Shown piece after piece: positions 1 through 9,514 of a DNA stretch of 33,363 nt; positions within the stretch are counted from its first letter, which is position 1; every line of letters starts with the position of its first letter. Both the position numbers and the translations under genes were made by a program. Below the pieces are notes generated by a model. That model saw nothing but the letters and a program-made list of their open reading frames with translations, did not search any database and was not told the DNA's origin. The stretch covers positions 1 to 33,363 of the forward strand of contig CALELW010000145.1 in NCBI GenBank assembly GCA_937902905.1, in the 5' to 3' direction. This DNA comes from an uncultured Clostridium sp. (lineage in GTDB: Bacteria > Bacillota > Clostridia > Lachnospirales > Lachnospiraceae).

Positions 1-103
1 TTGTCGTGATTTAATTATAACATTAGTGCAGTGTTTTTGCTTTTTTATTTTGCAAATGATTTAGTTTCTGAAAAAAATGGGGAAACTCAAAAATAGTTGA
101 TAG

Positions 104-132
104 TTGCATTTTCAAGGGAATCCCATTATAAT
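104..132 (+). promoter_or_regulatory. Sigma-A-type promoter for the rel operon
   Basis: A -35 hexamer TTGCAT (104-109) and a perfect -10 hexamer TATAAT (127-132) are separated by 17 nt and lie 32 nt before the rel start codon. This fits the vegetative consensus. The rest of positions 1-103 is AT-rich and shows no recognisable gene. Confidence 0.7.
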
Positions 133-164
133 AAATAAGATACCACATAAGAAGGAGGAGCCAT

Positions 165-2489
165 ATGGAGGAAGAAAAGACAGTCGGATTGGTTGAAACG
201 TTTGATACCGGTGAATTGTCAACGGAATTGATTCCGCCGAATTTTACGGATCCGGATGATTTGTTTGAAATCTTGAAAAAAACGGTCAGCAGTTACCATC
301 CTTCCAATGATTTGGATATGATTAACAAAGCTTATGAATTGGCGAAGGATGCCCATAAAGACCAGAAGAGAAAATCCGGCGAACCATACTTGATTCACCC
401 GGTATGTGTGGCGATAATTCTTGCACAGCTTGAGATGGATAAAGAGACCATCGTGGGCGGTCTGCTTCACGATGTTGTTGAAGATACGAAATATACGACA
501 GAAGATTTGACAGAGATGTTCAGCGCAGAAATTGCGGCATTGGTGGATGGCGTTACGAAACTGACACAGTTGAATTATTCTTCTGATAAATTAGAGTTAC
601 AGGCGGAAAATCTGCGCAAGATGTTTCTTGCCATGGCGAAAGATATCCGTGTAATTATTATTAAACTGGCTGACCGCCTTCATAATATGCGGACGATGCA
701 GTTTATGAAGCCGGAAAAACAGAAAGAAAAATCAAAAGAGACGATGGAGATTTATGCGCCGATTGCGGACCGGCTTGGTATATCCAAAGTAAAGGTTGAA
801 TTGGACGATTTGTCTTTGCAGTATTTGGAGCCGGAAGCTTACCGGAATTTGAGCGAACAGTTTAATGCTATCAAGGAATCCAAGGAAAATTTCGTAAAAG
901 AAATTATGGAAGAAGTGGATAAACGGCTGATTGAAAATAATATTAAGGCAACCATTGACGGCCGCGTAAAGCATTTGTTTAGTATTTACCGCAAGATGGC
1001 AAAACAGCATAAGACATTGGATCAGATTTATGATTTGTTTGCGATTCGTATTATTGTGGACAATGATCAGGAGTGTTATACGGCACTTGGTATTATTCAT
1101 GAGATGTACAAACCGATTCCGGGACGTTTTAAGGACTACATTGCGATGCCAAAGCCGAATCATTACCAGTCCCTGCATACGACACTGATTGGTCCGACCG
1201 GTCAGCCGTTTGAAATTCAGATTCGTACGTATGAAATGCATCGAACGGCAGAATATGGTATTGCGGCCCATTGGCGTTACAAAGAGAGCGGTGGAAGCAA
1301 CAGCTCCAAAAACCAGAGAGAAGAAGAGAAGATGGCATGGCTGCGTAGAATTTTGGAATGGCAGCATGACATGGATGATAATAAGGAATTTTTAAGTTCC
1401 ATTAAAAGTGATTTGGATTTGTATTCCGACCGAATTTACTGCTTTACACCAAATGGAGATGTGAAAAATCTTCCTGCCGGTTCTACACCGATTGATTTTG
1501 CCTATGCTGTCCACACAGCAGTGGGAAATAAGATGGTGGGTGCCAGAGTAAATGGCAGTATCGTGAAACTGGATTACGAGATTCAAAATGGTGACCGCAT
1601 TGACATTATTACCAGTCAAAACAGCCGTGGTCCAAGCCGTGACTGGTTAAATCTTGTCAAGAGCAGTCAGGCAAAGAATAAAATTAACCAGTGGTTCCGC
1701 AACGAATTTAAGGAAGATAATATTATCAAAGGAAAAGAACTTTTGCATACTTACTGCAAAAACAAAGGTATTGACCTTTCTGTTCTTTTGCGAAATGAAT
1801 ATACAGCAGCCTGCATCCGCAAATATGGATTCCGTGACTGGGAGTCTGTGTGTGCCGCAATTGGGCATGGTGGATTAAAAGAAGGACAGGTTGTTAATAA
1901 GTTACAGGACGAGTATAACAAGAAAAACAAACGCATTGTTTCGGATGCTCAGGTGCATGAAGTAATTGAGAATGCAAAAGAGGCGAAGCAGGTTGCAGAG
2001 CACACATCCAAAGAACACTTAAAGAGCAAAAGCGGCATTATCGTGGAAGGTTTGGATGATTTGGCAGTTCGTTTTTCGAAATGCTGCAGCCCGGTTCCGG
2101 GAGATGAAATTGTTGGATTTGTTACAAGAGGCCGCGGTGTGTCGATTCACCGTACGGATTGTGTGAATATGATTCATCTGCCGGTATCAGAGAAAAACCG
2201 TCTGATTGAAGCTGAATGGAGTCCGGAGGCGAAAGACAGCGGTGAAGTTTATCCGGTTGAAATCGTTATTTACTGTTATAACAGAAGCGGTGTATTGTTT
2301 GACATTTCCCGCATTTTCACAGAAAATAACATTGATGTGAAATCCATGAATGTTCGCACAACTAAGCAGGAGCGTGCGACGATTACGGTTGGATTTGAAA
2401 CACATGGTGTGGAACAGTTAGACCGGTTAATCAGTAAATTAAAATCCGTAGAAAGTGTAAACGACATTGAGCGAAGCACGAACGGTTAA
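165..2489 (+). CDS. rel: Bifunctional (p)ppGpp synthetase/hydrolase (RelA/SpoT family, long RSH)
   Basis: This cytosolic enzyme makes and degrades the stringent-response alarmone (p)ppGpp. All long-RSH domains are visible in order. The HD hydrolase has HxxD-region residues around 64-110, including the catalytic HD pair at H102-D103. The synthetase contains GRFKDYI and YQSLHT, then EIQIRT. A TGS domain begins near YCFTPNGD, followed by the conserved-cysteine segment (CCSPVPGDEIVGF) and a C-terminal ACT domain. The synthetase carries the RxKD form (RFKD), which is characteristic of bifunctional Rel rather than monofunctional RelA (ExDD). At 774 aa it is slightly longer than typical because of an acidic N-terminal extension of about 45 residues. 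The start follows a strong AAGGAGGAG site. It is the first gene of a packed operon, 15 nt before the next gene. Confidence 0.97.
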   Translation: MEEEKTVGLVETFDTGELSTELIPPNFTDPDDLFEILKKTVSSYHPSNDLDMINKAYELAKDAHKDQKRKSGEPYLIHPVCVAIILAQLEMDKETIVGGLLHDVVEDTKYTTEDLTEMFSAEIAALVDGVTKLTQLNYSSDKLELQAENLRKMFLAMAKDIRVIIIKLADRLHNMRTMQFMKPEKQKEKSKETMEIYAPIADRLGISKVKVELDDLSLQYLEPEAYRNLSEQFNAIKESKENFVKEIMEEVDKRLIENNIKATIDGRVKHLFSIYRKMAKQHKTLDQIYDLFAIRIIVDNDQECYTALGIIHEMYKPIPGRFKDYIAMPKPNHYQSLHTTLIGPTGQPFEIQIRTYEMHRTAEYGIAAHWRYKESGGSNSSKNQREEEKMAWLRRILEWQHDMDDNKEFLSSIKSDLDLYSDRIYCFTPNGDVKNLPAGSTPIDFAYAVHTAVGNKMVGARVNGSIVKLDYEIQNGDRIDIITSQNSRGPSRDWLNLVKSSQAKNKINQWFRNEFKEDNIIKGKELLHTYCKNKGIDLSVLLRNEYTAACIRKYGFRDWESVCAAIGHGGLKEGQVVNKLQDEYNKKNKRIVSDAQVHEVIENAKEAKQVAEHTSKEHLKSKSGIIVEGLDDLAVRFSKCCSPVPGDEIVGFVTRGRGVSIHRTDCVNMIHLPVSEKNRLIEAEWSPEAKDSGEVYPVEIVIYCYNRSGVLFDISRIFTENNIDVKSMNVRTTKQERATITVGFETHGVEQLDRLISKLKSVESVNDIERSTNG

Positions 2490-2504
2490 AAAGGGAGAAA
2501 TATT

Positions 2505-3125
2505 ATGGAAATCATTATGCTGACGGTAGGTCAGGTATGTACCAATTGTTATATTCTTCATCAGGAAGGCACCAATTCGTGTGTTGTGATTGATCCTGGT
2601 GACGAAGCAAAAAAAATAGCGGATCAGATTCGTAAAAATAACTGGGACTGTGAGGGAATTTTATTAACACACGGACACTTTGACCACATTACCGGCGTGA
2701 GTGACCTTGTCTCTTATGTTGGTGGAAAAGTGTACGCCTGCAGGGAAGAACTTGATGTTTTGAAAGACCCGCATCTGAATGCCAGTGCGATGGTAGGCTA
2801 TGAAGTGGCAATCGAGCCTGAGATGTTACTGCGTGATGGTGAGAAACTTGAAATTGCCGGATTTGTATTCCGTGTCATTCATACGCCGGGGCATACGAAA
2901 GGCGGATGCTGCTATTATGAGGAAAAAGAGAAGGCTTTATTTAGCGGAGATACCATTTTCATGGAATCAATTGGCAGAACGGATTTGCCGACCGGAAATA
3001 CGGCACAGTTGTTAGATTCCGTGCGGAATAAAGTGCTTGTGCTGCCGGATGATGTTAAAATTTATCCGGGACATGGGCCGGAGACAACGGTTGCCTATGA
3101 GGCGGCAAACAATCCATATGCATAG
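2505..3125 (+). CDS. MBL-fold metallohydrolase, glyoxalase II-like
   Basis: This 206-aa protein is a compact metallo-beta-lactamase-fold hydrolase of the YcbL/glyoxalase II-like group. The metal ligands are visible as THGHFDH (H56, H58, D60, H61), then HTPGHTKGG for the next His, FSGDTIF for the bridging Asp, and PGHG for the last His. It lacks the long C-terminal domain of true GloB, so it could act on S-D-lactoylglutathione-like or other thioesters; the substrate cannot be read from sequence. It sits 15 nt after rel and 11 nt before hemZ. A small MBL hydrolase between rel and hemZ/hisS is a common arrangement in Firmicutes, which suggests co-expression but not a shared pathway. The start has an AAGGGAG site. 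Confidence 0.9.
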   Translation: MEIIMLTVGQVCTNCYILHQEGTNSCVVIDPGDEAKKIADQIRKNNWDCEGILLTHGHFDHITGVSDLVSYVGGKVYACREELDVLKDPHLNASAMVGYEVAIEPEMLLRDGEKLEIAGFVFRVIHTPGHTKGGCCYYEEKEKALFSGDTIFMESIGRTDLPTGNTAQLLDSVRNKVLVLPDDVKIYPGHGPETTVAYEAANNPYA

Positions 3126-3136
3126 GGGATTTATGT

Positions 3137-4573
3137 ATGATTACTTTTGAAATGAAGAAAAATGACGAAAAGCCATTGGAATTTGCTTATGATATGAGAG
3201 CGCTTTCCCAGAGTTTTTTTCCGGAACACCCTTGTGAAATTAAAGAGAGGGAAGACTGGAAAGAGCAAGAGGGATATCCCTTATCGTGTTATTTTGGAGA
3301 TGAGCTTTTCTTTCATTTGGATTTGCCGGCGGGCTATGATAAAAACAGTGTAAAAGCTGCGGTGTACAGACAGTTTTCAGAAAAAGCAAATAAGACACTG
3401 CCGTGGGGAATTCTTACCGGGATTCGTCCTGCAAAAATTCCACTTCGTATGCTTTTTGAAGGAAAAACCAAAGAAGAAGTCCGTGAGTGCTTAAAAGAAG
3501 AATATCTGGTGAGCAAAGCAAAGATTTCTCTTGTGATGGATGTCGCAGAGAAAGAATATGAGATGGTAAAAGATTTGGATGAAATAAACGGATACAGTGT
3601 TTATATTGGAATTCCGTTTTGTCCTTCCATCTGCCAGTACTGCTCCTTTTCTTCTTATGACTATAAGAGTTATGAAACAAAGGTGGATGCTTATTTAGAG
3701 GCACTGGAAAAAGAGATGGCTGCTTTTAGTCTGCAGGCAGGAGAGAGACCGCTGCATACTATTTATGTGGGTGGCGGGACGCCGACATCGCTGAATGAAC
3801 AGCAGTTACAGAAACTGATGGATATGATACAAAAGCATCTGGATGTAAAAAAGGCACTTGAGTTTACGGTGGAAGCCGGGAGACCGGACAGTATTACAAT
3901 GGAAAAACTTGAAATTTTAAAACGTGCCGGTGTGACGCGTATTTCCATTAATCCACAGACAATGAAGCAGCATACATTAGAATTGCTCGGCAGAAATCAC
4001 ACGGTAGAACGTGTGAATGAAACATTTTGGATGGCGCGCAAGGCTGGTTTTGATAATATTAATATGGATGTGATTGTCGGACTGCCGGAAGAAGATGAAG
4101 TGGATTTTTGCAATACGCTGTATAAAATCCATGAGCTTGACCCGGACAGTGTCACCGTGCATACGCTTGTGATTAAGAGAGCATCCAGAATGAGACGTGA
4201 ACAGATGGAGAGCGGTGGAGAAATCCGCCCGGAAGATACACTGATTCCGATTATTCAGAAGGCAAGCGAGGATATCTTAAGAGATTACGGATATCTGCCT
4301 TATTATATGTACCGCCAGAAAAACAAGGCGGGTACCACAAGAAATACAAATCAGGAAAATGTTGCCTATGCAAAACCCGGTAAGGAGTGTTTATACAATA
4401 CGTTAATCATGGAAGAATGGGAAACGATTGCGGCACTCGGCAGCGGTGGCTCCACAAAGTATGTCATTCATGAAGAAAACCGTATGGAGCGCATTGAAAA
4501 CGTAAAAAGTGTGGATGATTATATTCACCGCATTGATGAGATGATAGAAAGGAAAAAGAAATTATGGCATTAA
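3137..4573 (+). CDS. hemZ: HemZ-type radical SAM protein (oxygen-independent coproporphyrinogen III oxidase-like)
   Basis: A 478-aa radical SAM enzyme of the HemN/HemW/HemZ superfamily. The [4Fe-4S]-binding CxxxCxxC is at C162, C166 and C169 (FCPSICQYCSF), followed by the SAM-binding YVGGGTPTSL and the HemN-like segments VEAGRPDSI and GLPEEDEVDF. About 150 residues precede the radical SAM core, which is the HemZ architecture rather than HemW. HemZ is annotated as an anaerobic coproporphyrinogen dehydrogenase. No other haem-synthesis gene is visible here, so a different physiological role is possible. Its 3' end overlaps hisS by 10 nt, implying translational coupling. Family assignment is firm; the actual substrate is not. 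Confidence 0.9.
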   Translation: MITFEMKKNDEKPLEFAYDMRALSQSFFPEHPCEIKEREDWKEQEGYPLSCYFGDELFFHLDLPAGYDKNSVKAAVYRQFSEKANKTLPWGILTGIRPAKIPLRMLFEGKTKEEVRECLKEEYLVSKAKISLVMDVAEKEYEMVKDLDEINGYSVYIGIPFCPSICQYCSFSSYDYKSYETKVDAYLEALEKEMAAFSLQAGERPLHTIYVGGGTPTSLNEQQLQKLMDMIQKHLDVKKALEFTVEAGRPDSITMEKLEILKRAGVTRISINPQTMKQHTLELLGRNHTVERVNETFWMARKAGFDNINMDVIVGLPEEDEVDFCNTLYKIHELDPDSVTVHTLVIKRASRMRREQMESGGEIRPEDTLIPIIQKASEDILRDYGYLPYYMYRQKNKAGTTRNTNQENVAYAKPGKECLYNTLIMEEWETIAALGSGGSTKYVIHEENRMERIENVKSVDDYIHRIDEMIERKKKLWH

Positions 4574-5814
4574 AGAAAAAACCAACAACCGGAATGAAAG
4601 ACATTCTGCCAAGAGAGATGGAGATTCGAGATTATGTAATCGGACAGATTAAAGAGACATATCGTACCTTTGGGTTTCAGTCGATTGAAACCCCTTGTGT
4701 GGAACATATTGAAAATTTGAATAATAAACAGGGCGGTGAAAATGAAAAACTCATTTTCAAAATCTTGAAACGTGGTCAGAAACTGAATCTGGAGACGGCA
4801 GAAACCGAAAGCGATTTGGTTGATGGCGGTCTGCGCTATGACCTTACAGTGCCGTTATCCAGATATTATGCGAATAATGCAAATGAACTGCCGGTTCCGT
4901 TTAAGGCACTTCAGATGGGAAATGTATGGCGTGCCGACAGACCGCAGCGTGGACGTTACCGCCAGTTTATGCAGTGTGATATTGATATTTTGGGCGAGCC
5001 GTCAAATTTAGCGGAAATTGAATTGATTCTTGCAACGACGACGCTGCTTGGCAAATTGGATTTTGAAAACTTTACCATCCGCATTAATAATCGTAAAATC
5101 TTAAAAGGAATGGCTGCTTTCTGCGGATTCCCGGAGGAAGAATACGATGAAGTGTTTATCATTCTTGATAAGATGGACAAGATTGGCATGGACGGCGTTG
5201 TGGCAGAACTTTTAGAGGCTGGTTATGCCAATGAATCCGTAGAAAAATGCAAGACTTTATTTGAGACAGTAACAAGTGATATTGAGGGCGTACGCTATAT
5301 GAAAGATACGCTTGGCGAGTTTTTGGAAGAGGGATCTGCCGAAGATTTGGAGACCATTATTTCAACAGTGGAAAAAGTCAAGACAGCAAACTTTAAAATT
5401 GTTTTTGACCCAACACTTGTCCGCGGTATGAGTTATTATACCGGACCAATTTTTGAAATTGCGATGGATGAGTTTGGCGGTTCTGTCGGTGGCGGCGGAC
5501 GTTACGATGAAATGATTGGAAAGTTCACCGGAAATAACACATGTGCATGTGGTTTTTCCATTGGATTTGAGCGCATTGTTATGCTTCTTTTAGAGCGTGA
5601 TTACAAAGTGCCGTCGGCGGCTCAGAAAAAAGCCTATTTGATTGATAAAAAAGCATCTGCAGATGTAATCGCAGAAGTAATTGAAAAGGCAAAAGCCGAG
5701 AGAGAAAAAGGAATTATTGTTGCTATTAATATTATGAAAAAGAACAAGAAATTCCAAAAGGAACAGCTCATGGCAGATGGCTATGAAGAGATTGAAATGA
5801 TTTACGCAGACTAA
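4564..5814 (+). CDS. hisS: Histidyl-tRNA synthetase
   Basis: A class II aminoacyl-tRNA synthetase that charges tRNA-His. Class II motif 2 is seen in MGNVWRADRPQRGRYRQFMQ. The histidine-specific signatures are LVRGMSYYTGPIFEI (HisA motif) and GGGGRYDEMIG, and motif 3 lies in CGFSIGFERIVML. The 416-aa length is normal for bacteria. The C-terminal anticodon-binding domain (about residues 330-416) is present and intact. The ATG lies inside the end of hemZ, preceded by GAAAGGAAAAAG, so translation is probably coupled to hemZ. There is no room for a T-box leader in front of the gene, so it depends on upstream transcription. Confidence 0.97.
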   Translation: MALKKKPTTGMKDILPREMEIRDYVIGQIKETYRTFGFQSIETPCVEHIENLNNKQGGENEKLIFKILKRGQKLNLETAETESDLVDGGLRYDLTVPLSRYYANNANELPVPFKALQMGNVWRADRPQRGRYRQFMQCDIDILGEPSNLAEIELILATTTLLGKLDFENFTIRINNRKILKGMAAFCGFPEEEYDEVFIILDKMDKIGMDGVVAELLEAGYANESVEKCKTLFETVTSDIEGVRYMKDTLGEFLEEGSAEDLETIISTVEKVKTANFKIVFDPTLVRGMSYYTGPIFEIAMDEFGGSVGGGGRYDEMIGKFTGNNTCACGFSIGFERIVMLLLERDYKVPSAAQKKAYLIDKKASADVIAEVIEKAKAEREKGIIVAINIMKKNKKFQKEQLMADGYEEIEMIYAD

Positions 5815-5859
5815 TTAGTAAAAGAAACCGATACAATCGGGTTATCTATGGAGGTTATT

Positions 5860-7656
5860 ATGGCAGAGTCAATGACAGGATTAAAGCGCACATGCCGATG
5901 CGCGGAATTAACAACAGAAAATATTTCTCAAACCGTTACCGTGATGGGATGGGTTCAGAAAAGCCGTAACAAAGGCGGAATTGTCTTTGTGGATTTGAGA
6001 GACCGTTCCGGTATTATCCAGCTTATTTTCGAAGAAAGCAATGTTGGAAAAGAAGGGTTTGAAAAAGCAGCAAAATTAAGAAGTGAGTTTGTTGTGGCTG
6101 TTACAGGAACCGTTACAAAGCGTTCCGGTGCAGTCAATGAGAATTTGAAAACCGGTGAGATTGAAGTGGTTGCCACGGATATCCGGATTCTTTCTGAATC
6201 GGAAACACCGCCATTCCCAATTGAGGAGAATTCAAAAACAAAAGACGAACTTCGTTTGAAATACCGTTATCTTGATTTGCGTCGTCCGGATTTGCAGCGT
6301 AATCTGATTTTGCGCAGTAAAGTTGCTATGGTCGCACGCCAGTTTTTGGCAGATGAAGGATTTTTGGAGATTGAAACACCGATTTTGATTAAGAGTACAC
6401 CGGAGGGAGCACGTGATTATCTTGTGCCAAGCCGTGTGCATCCGGGCAGTTTTTATGCGCTGCCACAGAGTCCGCAGGTGTTAAAACAGCTCCTTATGTG
6501 TTCCGGTTATGACCGGTATTTCCAGATTGCTAAATGTTTCCGCGATGAGGATCTGCGTGCAGACAGACAGCCGGAGTTTACACAGATTGATATGGAATTA
6601 TCTTTTGTTGATGTGGACGATGTTCTGGATGTCAACGAGAGATTACTGCAGAAAATGTTTGCTTTGATTGATGTGGATGTTCCACTCCCAATTCCACGTA
6701 TGACTTGGCAGGAAGCAATGGACCGTTTTGGCTCGGATAAGCCGGATACCCGTTTTGGCATGGAGCTTAATGATGTGACAGAAGTTGTTAAAAACTGTGG
6801 TTTTGGCGTATTTACCGGTGCCATTGAAAATGGCGGTTCCGTGCGTGGTATCAATGCGAAGGGACAGGGCGCTATGCCACGTAAGAAGATTGATAAATTA
6901 GTTGACTTTGCAAAAGATTTTGGTGCAAAAGGACTTGCTTATCTGTGTATCAATGAGGATGGCAGTTATAAGTCTTCTTTTGCAAAATTTATGACGGAAG
7001 AGGAATTGAAAAACTTAGTAGAGGCAATGGCTGGTGAGCCGGGCGATTTGCTGTTGTTTGCGGCGGATAAAAATAAAGTTGTCTGGGATGTGCTTGGAAA
7101 TCTTCGTTTGGAACTTGCAAAACAGATGGATTTACTTGATAAAAATGAGTTTAAGTTCCTCTGGGTAACGGAGTTCCCGCTTCTTGAGTTCAATGAGGAA
7201 CTGGGCCGTTTCCAGGCAATGCACCATCCGTTTACAATGCCGATGGAAGAGGATATTCCATATCTGGAAAGTGATCCGGGACGTGTTCGTGCACAGGCTT
7301 ATGATATTGTGTTGAATGGTACGGAAATCGGTGGAGGTTCCATACGAATCCACCAGAATGATATTCAGGAGAAGATGTTTGAAGCATTAAACTTCTCCAA
7401 AGAAGATGCGTATGAGCAGTTTGGATTTTTGTTAGATGCCTTCAAATACGGCGTTCCACCTCATGCAGGACTGGCATATGGTCTGGATCGTCTGGTTATG
7501 CTGATGGCAAAAGAAGACAGTATTCGTGAAGTAATTGCATTCCCGAAAGTAAAAGATGCTTCTTGTCTGATGACAAATGCACCAAGTCCGGTGGATGCAA
7601 AGCAGTTAGATGAATTAGGCATTATGGTTGAAGAAAAGGAGGAACAGGCAGAATGA
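5860..7656 (+). CDS. aspS: Aspartyl-tRNA synthetase
   Basis: A class II synthetase of the bacterial type with an N-terminal OB-fold anticodon-binding domain (VMGWVQKSRNKGGIVFVDLR), the catalytic core interrupted by the GAD insertion, and the C-terminal motif 3 (GLAYGLDRLVMLM). Motif 2 is FRDEDLRADRQPEFTQID, and HHPFTMP is also present. The start chosen is ATG 5860 (MAESMTG), not the in-frame ATG at 5848, because the GGAGG site at 5850-5854 would lie inside the longer reading. This gives 598 aa, typical of the family. The stop overlaps the galM start (ATGA), so galM is translationally coupled. Confidence 0.97.
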   Translation: MAESMTGLKRTCRCAELTTENISQTVTVMGWVQKSRNKGGIVFVDLRDRSGIIQLIFEESNVGKEGFEKAAKLRSEFVVAVTGTVTKRSGAVNENLKTGEIEVVATDIRILSESETPPFPIEENSKTKDELRLKYRYLDLRRPDLQRNLILRSKVAMVARQFLADEGFLEIETPILIKSTPEGARDYLVPSRVHPGSFYALPQSPQVLKQLLMCSGYDRYFQIAKCFRDEDLRADRQPEFTQIDMELSFVDVDDVLDVNERLLQKMFALIDVDVPLPIPRMTWQEAMDRFGSDKPDTRFGMELNDVTEVVKNCGFGVFTGAIENGGSVRGINAKGQGAMPRKKIDKLVDFAKDFGAKGLAYLCINEDGSYKSSFAKFMTEEELKNLVEAMAGEPGDLLLFAADKNKVVWDVLGNLRLELAKQMDLLDKNEFKFLWVTEFPLLEFNEELGRFQAMHHPFTMPMEEDIPYLESDPGRVRAQAYDIVLNGTEIGGGSIRIHQNDIQEKMFEALNFSKEDAYEQFGFLLDAFKYGVPPHAGLAYGLDRLVMLMAKEDSIREVIAFPKVKDASCLMTNAPSPVDAKQLDELGIMVEEKEEQAE

Positions 7657-8693
7657 GTGTAGTACAAAAAAGTTTTGGAACAACCAAGAATGGGGAAGAG
7701 GTAACTCTTTACACCATCACAAACAAGAACAATGTATCCGTGAGCGTCATTGATTACGGTGCAAACTTAGTATCTTTGATGGTGCCGGACAAAAACGGCA
7801 ATGTGGAAGATATTGTTCTTGGATTTGATACCGTTGCCGGTTATGAAGTGAATGGATGCTTTTTCGGCGCTTTTATCGGACGCCACGGAAACCGTATCGG
7901 CGATGCTAAATTTGAATTAGACGGTGTAACGTATGAACTTGAAAAAAATGATGGAAAGAATAATCTGCATGGCGGTACACCGGGGTATCATCAGGTTATG
8001 TACCAGGCAGCAGCTGGCGACAACAGTGTTACATTTACCCGTGTAAGTCCGGATGGAGAGCAGGGATATCCGGGAAATTTAGATGTGAGTCTGACCTATA
8101 CGCTGACGGATGACAATGAATTAAAATTACATTATGTGACAAAATCAGACAAAAACACACTTTGTAACTTGACAAATCATAGTTACTTTAACTTGAAAGG
8201 GCACAAGGGTGGACAAATTACGGACCACATTGTGACGATAAAAGCAAATGGCTTTACAGCGACAAGTGACGATTTGATTCCGGATGGAACAATTGTAGAT
8301 GTGACAGACACACCAATGGATTTCAGAAAGCCAAGATGTGTAGGTGATGATATTGATTCTGATTATCCACCGATTGTTTTAGCAGGTGGTTATGACCACA
8401 ACTATGTTTTGGATAAGCCGGAAGGAACTTTTGCAAAAGTAGCAGAAGTGACAGAAAAGGAAAGCGGCAGAACAATGGAAGTGTACACAGACCTTCCGGG
8501 TATGCAGCTTTATTCCGGAAACTTTATTGAGAATGAAAAAGGAAAAGACGGACAGACTTATACAAAGAGAACCGGTATCTGCTTTGAAACGCAGTTTTTC
8601 CCGAACTCCATCAATGTTAAGTCCTTTACGCCATGCGTGATTAAGGCAGGCGAAACCTTTGAATCCGAAACAATGTATAAATTTTCCTTTTAG
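7653..8693 (+). CDS. galM: Galactose mutarotase (aldose 1-epimerase)
   Basis: A 346-aa cytosolic beta-sandwich enzyme that interconverts alpha and beta anomers of aldoses, feeding the Leloir pathway. Family signatures are visible: NNLHGGTPGYH with a catalytic-type His, TNHSYFNLKGH with the second active-site His, and a C-terminal segment GICFETQFFPNSIN carrying the catalytic Glu. Length is normal. The start codon overlaps the aspS stop as ATGA, with the RBS (AAAAGGAGG) inside the aspS end. No other galactose gene is nearby, so its position at the end of a tRNA-synthetase operon probably reflects transcription convenience rather than pathway. Two hairpins follow and probably end the transcript. 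Confidence 0.95.
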   Translation: MSVVQKSFGTTKNGEEVTLYTITNKNNVSVSVIDYGANLVSLMVPDKNGNVEDIVLGFDTVAGYEVNGCFFGAFIGRHGNRIGDAKFELDGVTYELEKNDGKNNLHGGTPGYHQVMYQAAAGDNSVTFTRVSPDGEQGYPGNLDVSLTYTLTDDNELKLHYVTKSDKNTLCNLTNHSYFNLKGHKGGQITDHIVTIKANGFTATSDDLIPDGTIVDVTDTPMDFRKPRCVGDDIDSDYPPIVLAGGYDHNYVLDKPEGTFAKVAEVTEKESGRTMEVYTDLPGMQLYSGNFIENEKGKDGQTYTKRTGICFETQFFPNSINVKSFTPCVIKAGETFESETMYKFSF

Positions 8694-8709
8694 TTAGGGA
8701 ATACTTACG

Positions 8710-8759
8710 ACCGGCAAATGCTAAGCTTTCGAATCTGATAAGTGATGGTGTTTGTCGGT
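8710..8759 (+). terminator. Weak hairpin after galM
   Basis: Arms ACCGGCAAA (8710-8718) and TTTGTCGGT (8751-8759) pair over 9 bp with one G-U. They enclose a 32-nt loop region and are followed by only a short T stretch. It could be an inefficient terminator or part of a structured 3' UTR. Confidence 0.4.
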
Positions 8760-8771
8760 TTTGCATAACAA

Positions 8772-8802
8772 AAAGGAAGATGGCGGGGAACCATCTTCCT
8801 TT
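8772..8802 (+). terminator. Strong hairpin terminator after galM
   Basis: A perfect 12-bp stem, AAAGGAAGATGG (8772-8783) with CCATCTTCCTTT (8791-8802), has a 7-nt loop CGGGGAA. The T-rich end of the stem can serve as the U tract. This is the likely end of the rel-galM transcript. Confidence 0.75.
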
Positions 8803-9052
8803 CTGCATTAAAAAGAGGAGAAAGTTTGGTTTAAAAACACCAAAACAATTTATGAAAAAAAGAATCTTGTAAGCAAATTCATGTTACAATCGTTAGTATA
8901 GTGGTTAGATGTTAGGATAGTTTTGCGAAAATGTAAACGTTTTGTGAACATGGGAAATTTACGGTAATTCTTTTTTACGGGAATAACGAAACAAGATATG
9001 GTTGAATACTATAGGATAAAAAGGCAGCTTTGATTTTACTAAAGGAGAGTGA
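8803..9052. other. AT-rich intergenic region, no gene seen
   Basis: Together with the two hairpins this fills the 359-nt gap between galM and the orphan membrane protein. The sequence is AT-rich. Several -10-like hexamers occur, for example TATAGT at 8897-8902, but none has a well-spaced -35. I see no tRNA, riboswitch or conserved coding frame. It presumably contains the promoter and leader of the 9053 gene. Confidence 0.4.
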
Positions 9053-9502
9053 ATGGTGAAAAGTGTATTGGGAAAATTGATTCAAAGAGAATTTGGAAAA
9101 GAACGGTATGCGTGCTATACCGATAAATTAAAAAGAAAACAAAGTATGGACGTGTTTTGCGATATTTATGAAAAACTGAGTCATTCGTCAGAAGAAGAGT
9201 TGGATTTGGCGTTAAAAGGACTTTTGGACACCGTGCAGCAGTCAATTGGAATCAGCCGCAACTTTATTTATATTGTGGCGGGATTTGCAGTTACGGTGCT
9301 TACTCTTGCTTTTTTACAGCTTCCGACGGTTGTATTTGTCATAACAGCAGTGGCTGCTGGACTTGTCTTTTTGTATAAGACGTGTGAATTTGTGAAAAAC
9401 CGGTACTGTGACCGTGACATTCGCATTGTTTTGATTTATAAGATTGCTCTCTTTCATCTTTTGGAAGAATCTTGTTTACAAGCGGAGCAACATGAGCTAT
9501 AA
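9053..9502 (+). CDS. Orphan small membrane protein with two predicted transmembrane helices
   Basis: I do not recognise this 149-aa protein. It has a charged, mostly helical N-terminal part (about residues 1-80, with an acidic SSEEELDLAL segment). Two adjacent hydrophobic segments follow (about 84-102, FIYIVAGFAVTVLTLAFLQ, and 105-124), and then a basic/acidic tail. Two helices separated by a very short turn suggest a membrane hairpin with both ends in the cytoplasm. A good AAAGGAGAG site precedes the ATG, supporting a real gene. Its stop codon overlaps the -10 element of the promoter for the downstream TPP riboswitch, so it is probably transcribed separately from thiC. No link to thiamine can be claimed. 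Confidence 0.7.
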   Translation: MVKSVLGKLIQREFGKERYACYTDKLKRKQSMDVFCDIYEKLSHSSEEELDLALKGLLDTVQQSIGISRNFIYIVAGFAVTVLTLAFLQLPTVVFVITAVAAGLVFLYKTCEFVKNRYCDRDIRIVLIYKIALFHLLEESCLQAEQHEL

Positions 9503-9503
9503 T
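9475..9503 (+). promoter_or_regulatory. Promoter of the TPP riboswitch/thiC transcript
   Basis: TTTACA (9475-9480) and a perfect TATAAT (9498-9503) are separated by 17 nt. The element lies in the last codons and stop codon of the upstream membrane-protein gene, about 10 nt before the riboswitch. Confidence 0.75.
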
Positions 9504-9514
9504 AGCGGTATGTC

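Noticed and set aside
732..1367. 211-codon - strand frame inside rel
   Set aside because: Shadow of the strongly conserved rel coding strand; no RBS or motif.
4500..4563. Possible T-box leader ahead of hisS
   Set aside because: hisS overlaps hemZ by 10 nt, and no T-box sequence or terminator is present.
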